Positions 62,301 through 64,000 of a stretch of 64,000 bases of DNA are shown here, piece by piece; positions within the stretch are counted from its first letter, which is position 1; each line of letters starts with the position of its first letter. Source of the stretch: CALDOK01 sp964481655 (GTDB lineage Bacteria; Myxococcota_A; UBA796; JAFGLY01); contig CAYZVO010000001.1 of the NCBI GenBank assembly GCA_964481655.1, positions 62,001 to 126,000 on the forward strand. The letters are read 5' to 3'. Both the position numbers and the translations under genes were made by a program. The notes below the pieces were generated by a model, which was not told the DNA's origin, made no database searches, and worked only from the letters and a program-made list of their open reading frames with translations.

Positions 62301-63110
62301 ACCGCGCTGGGTCGCAGCGGCGGGGCGGTGCCGTCCCGGCAAGAGCTCATCGACGAGATCTCCCTGCTCCCTGGCCCCCGGATCTTCCTGGTGGACGACA
62401 TGGAGCGCCTCCTGCTGCGCGAGGTCGGCGGCTTCGAGGCGCTGCGGGTGGTGCTGCAGGTGCTGCACGCCACCTCCGACGAGCACTTCTGGGTCTGCGG
62501 CTTCCACGGCCCCACCTGGAGCTACCTGCGGGGCGTGCCCGGGGTGTTCGACCCGGCCTTCTTCCACCAGGTCCACCCGCTGCCCGCCGCCGGGGCCGAC
62601 GCCCTGTCCCAGTGGCTGGGCACCGTCACCCAGCAGGCCGAGCTCGAGCTGTCCTTCGACGATCTGGCGGGCATCGGGCCCAACACCCTCGAGGCCGAAC
62701 GGCTCCGCGGCCGCGCCCGGGTGGCGTTCTGGCGGCTGCTGGCCGACGCCAGCGCCGGCAACCCCGAGGTCGCCCGCGCGCTGCTCCTGGGCGGCGCGAC
62801 GGTGGACGGCGCAGCGCTGCGGGTGGGGCTGTTCGACGAGCCGGTCCCCGCCCAGCTGCAGGATCTGAGCGACAACGAGCTGTTCGTACTCACCGCGGTG
62901 GTGGTCCACGATCGCCTGGCGGTGGATCAGCTCGCCCGGGCCCTCAACCTCCCCCGCAGCGGGGTGCGGACGGCCTGCCAGCGCCTGGTGGCCCGGGGCA
63001 TCCTGGCCAGCGAGGGCTACGAGGACAGCTCCGAGTACCACCTCGAGCTGCCCTGGATTCCCGCCGTGGAGCGGCACCTGCGCAACAAGAACTTCCTGGC
63101 GGCGAGGTAG
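59340..63110 (+). CDS. Periplasmic coiled-coil, membrane, P-loop NTPase and winged-helix protein
   Basis: Start ATG 59340 behind GGAGGG; 1256 residues. Signal peptide (LLLLLCCWLALVPAIA), then about 580 residues of alpha-helical coiled coil (e.g. ELHETLERARKELGGELHEAG). At least four membrane segments lie at about 611-638, 707-733, 761-787 and 798-815. A P-loop NTPase domain begins near 940: GDRGLGRST (R949 where Lys is usual) and RIFLVDDMERLLL as Walker B. A winged-helix-like domain closes it (1175-1256, LARALNLPRSGVRTACQRLVARG). The N-terminal layout is like MscK/MscM sensor regions, and an MscS channel gene follows three bases later. The combination is not one I recognise. Confidence 0.8.
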   Translation: MPLLLLLCCWLALVPAIAQEQVDPALQRAALQQDLLPALAARSQAAQARIDAAERWFAGEGAWTEAFPDLAGAPIGDPAFSRALAWQLQERAEQRATEQAAVAPVGLEGADDALLDRWRGALADACGLEERADQLEQRFVAGLRAGLQRAPGLQQAAIEQQLASWTPLLAAAEDPDASPEELALAAAAGGAQAELERLRQLAWRAATVPGDDALGLAVAEQLAALPEQLPEDPVESLELPARVDRLERVAPLLAPDQRAAVDALVLGHEQLALGAEKQRLEAALAAEDAAAAPGEDLPVEQLEQQVLELHETLERARKELGGELHEAGQDGMHQEVAQLRVWLEEKRLAARQGALERARRLANAGLEQEQNEARLTEARREADLAQQKADEEAERASQAEAVLRQQVAQLRGEIADLVEGEATRRDAALASIDALGARLESQADALHAAMSLPPLDPQRQVRIDDAYLGLRQIVDELRDDVSARVSVLDALQAEGDRRLERLEGATPAVDVQASSGPIRELTIDAQTARGDLALALQERERNADDEIGAVLRMLRGAKVQRRVGRGEASVSARRDVSRTFLPELVAELAELPTRVGHQLRQAGPWLRSLPGKLLDLAAIWVLLAGSVELFLLGLLWVWLRRAAPGWLERLLAQAHEASQDRDARGLPRWLALQAQRWLEPGDLSRLGRPWGALVQALVDALAAWQLARFLTEAPAIVALMAWGFAAVIAWRALPTVVPAMLATPDEQRPSLRVLSPAARERVLWTGRLVVGWWLVLVLCQVAALRLLDADRVLELVNAVGTIAFWVIVVVALHRWSPALVHALGEQPDSRLVRWAGRSSSSWLLRTLQGATALGLLASQHAARLGTRLAGGGPSMSRLAALVARRQLRDTTERRGVPLEPALIERLEAMRPPLAGVEQVHGELVEAHAAWLDSRRRGLHVVTGDRGLGRSTLLRRVGQALVTEHKVLNLQVERRIDGPEQARAWLASTALGRSGGAVPSRQELIDEISLLPGPRIFLVDDMERLLLREVGGFEALRVVLQVLHATSDEHFWVCGFHGPTWSYLRGVPGVFDPAFFHQVHPLPAAGADALSQWLGTVTQQAELELSFDDLAGIGPNTLEAERLRGRARVAFWRLLADASAGNPEVARALLLGGATVDGAALRVGLFDEPVPAQLQDLSDNELFVLTAVVVHDRLAVDQLARALNLPRSGVRTACQRLVARGILASEGYEDSSEYHLELPWIPAVERHLRNKNFLAAR

Positions 63111-63113
63111 GGG

Positions 63114-63944
63114 ATGGACGGCTCAGAGACCACCAACCTGCTGCGCTTCATCGTCCTCGAGCGCATCCCCTACGCCCTGGTGGTGGTGGTCGTCACCGTC
63201 GTCGGCGTGCGCATGCTGGTGCGCTTCCTCGACGCCATGGGCGAGCGCTTCACCGGCTACCGCCTGCTGCTCAAGCAGGCCTCGGCGGTCACCCGCTTCG
63301 CGTTCATCATCCTGGCCACGGCGGTGGTCGCGTCCAGCATCTTCCACTTCACCGACGAGCTGCTGCTGGCCGTCGGCGGTTCCGTGGCGGTCGCCGTCGG
63401 CTTCGCCTTCAAGGACCTGCTGGCCTCGCTGATGGCGGGCATCATCCTGCTGTTCGACCGGCCCTTCCAGGTGGGAGATCGGGTGGAGTTCGACGGCTCC
63501 TACGGCGAGGTCAAGGAGATCGGCCTGCGCACCGTGCGCCTGGTCACCCTGGACGACAACCTGGTCTCCATCCCCAACCACCGCTTCCTCAACGACGCCG
63601 TGTCCTGCGCCAACGCCGGCGCCCTGGACCAGATGTGCGTGCTGGACTTCTGGATCGGCTGCGCCGAGGACTTCGGCCTCGCCAAGCGCCTGGCCTACGA
63701 GGCGGCCGCCACCAGCCGCTACGTCTACCTGGACAAGCCCATCCTGGTGAACGTGCGGGAGGTCCCGGTGGGCGCGGGCACCGAGCGCTTCGCCATCAAG
63801 ATCACGGTGAAGGCCTACGTGCTCGACGGCCGCTACGAGACCGCCTTCGGCACCGACATCACCGAGCGGGCCAAGCTGGCCTTCCGCTCGGCGGGCATCC
63901 GCACCGCGGGCGAGCTGCCCTGGGCGCCAGCTCCGGTGGCTTAG
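63114..63944 (+). CDS. MscS-family small mechanosensitive channel
   Basis: A 276-residue channel, close to E. coli MscS length. Three membrane segments (about 19-37, 53-76 and 84-110). The third is the pore helix (LAVGGSVAVAVGFAFKDLLASLMAGI), followed by DRPFQVGDRVEFDGSYGEVKEIGLRTVRLVTLDDNLVSIPNH, the family beta-domain signature. The C-terminal alpha/beta part is complete. It starts three bases after the NTPase gene, so both are co-translated and probably form one complex. It differs from the earlier MscS gene at 20164 and is not a recent copy. Confidence 0.93.
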   Translation: MDGSETTNLLRFIVLERIPYALVVVVVTVVGVRMLVRFLDAMGERFTGYRLLLKQASAVTRFAFIILATAVVASSIFHFTDELLLAVGGSVAVAVGFAFKDLLASLMAGIILLFDRPFQVGDRVEFDGSYGEVKEIGLRTVRLVTLDDNLVSIPNHRFLNDAVSCANAGALDQMCVLDFWIGCAEDFGLAKRLAYEAAATSRYVYLDKPILVNVREVPVGAGTERFAIKITVKAYVLDGRYETAFGTDITERAKLAFRSAGIRTAGELPWAPAPVA

Positions 63945-64000
63945 CCGTCGAGCTGGAGCTTCGCGATCAGCCGGGGCACCGGGAGGTCGCAGCGGCCGCA
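63941..64000 (-). CDS. C-terminal end of a gene entering from the right
   Basis: Read leftward from the window edge, 19 codons (CGRCDLPVPRLIAKLQLDG) end in a TAA whose complement is at 63941-63943, overlapping the MscS stop by two bases. A CxxC pair is present. The other frames close early or look unnatural, but 19 codons are too few to identify a family. Confidence 0.4.
   Translation of the reverse strand, partial: CGRCDLPVPRLIAKLQLDG

Noticed and set aside
59307..63077. A long open minus-strand frame
   Set aside because: It is antisense to the well-supported NTPase gene and reads as biased Gly/Leu/Glu/Gln sequence with no domain.

Overview
The window is very GC-rich (about 70 percent by eye), densely coded DNA with short gaps and frequent GTG/TTG starts and GTGA stop-start overlaps. 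The protein content points to a myxobacterium-like organism (Myxococcota or a related deltaproteobacterial lineage). It has many secreted or lipoprotein products with acidic MopE-type D-x-D-x-D-G-D-G repeats, 'DTG/DTA'-rich linkers behind lipoboxes, C-terminal Cys-hydrophobic-Arg tails like MYXO-CTERM, Ser/Thr kinases, PAS sensor kinases, a GGDEF protein, a PilB-like ATPase and methylmalonyl-CoA epimerase. I saw no tRNA, rRNA, CRISPR array, insertion sequence or phage gene, so the stretch looks chromosomal.

Layout. 1-6966 (minus): a penicillin-acylase family enzyme cut by the window edge, two secreted proteins, a membrane protein with a conserved Cys-rich tail, and a MopE-repeat/fibrinogen-like lipoprotein. 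7155-12151 (plus): a tight three-gene unit of Ser/Thr kinase with a LytTR-like C-terminus, MopE-repeat protein and OmpA-family protein. 12287-18988: lamin-tail/MopE lipoprotein, sulfatase-fold lipoprotein, NAPE-PLD-like metallo-hydrolase and SDR, with a divergent TetR regulator flanked by two matching operators. 18995-26876: histidine kinase, MscS channel, exported alpha/beta hydrolase, free-methionine-sulfoxide-reductase-like GAF protein and an arylsulfotransferase-like lipoprotein. 26886-35932: PilB-like ATPase, diguanylate cyclase, an unusual PAS-His-receiver protein, a glycosyltransferase-like membrane protein broken at a 14-base G run, an ABC polysaccharide-export permease and a FadL-type porin. 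36034-43671: exported transglutaminase-like protein, methylmalonyl-CoA epimerase, a degenerate GH3-like protein and several lipoproteins. 44835-49462: an overlapping four-gene unit (DUF1460 amidase-like, GT2, DUF4922, SpoIID/LytB) that looks devoted to cell-wall sugar or peptide handling. 49476-53812: ferredoxin, EEP-family hydrolase, DUF4287/DUF5655 protein, and a MopE/FG-GAP lipoprotein.

The two most striking loci are at the right end. At 53894-58334 five genes with gaps of 5 bases or less, or overlaps, encode an extremely acidic lipoprotein made of four perfect twin-CX9C modules, a second lipoprotein, an ECF sigma factor, an anti-sigma/DUF4384 membrane protein and an exported caspase-fold protein with a barrel-like C-terminus. 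At 59340-63944 a 1256-residue protein (periplasmic coiled coil, membrane block, P-loop NTPase, winged helix) sits 3 bases upstream of a small MscS channel gene. This arrangement suggests an MscK-like channel whose sensor part is a separate polypeptide fused to an ATPase.
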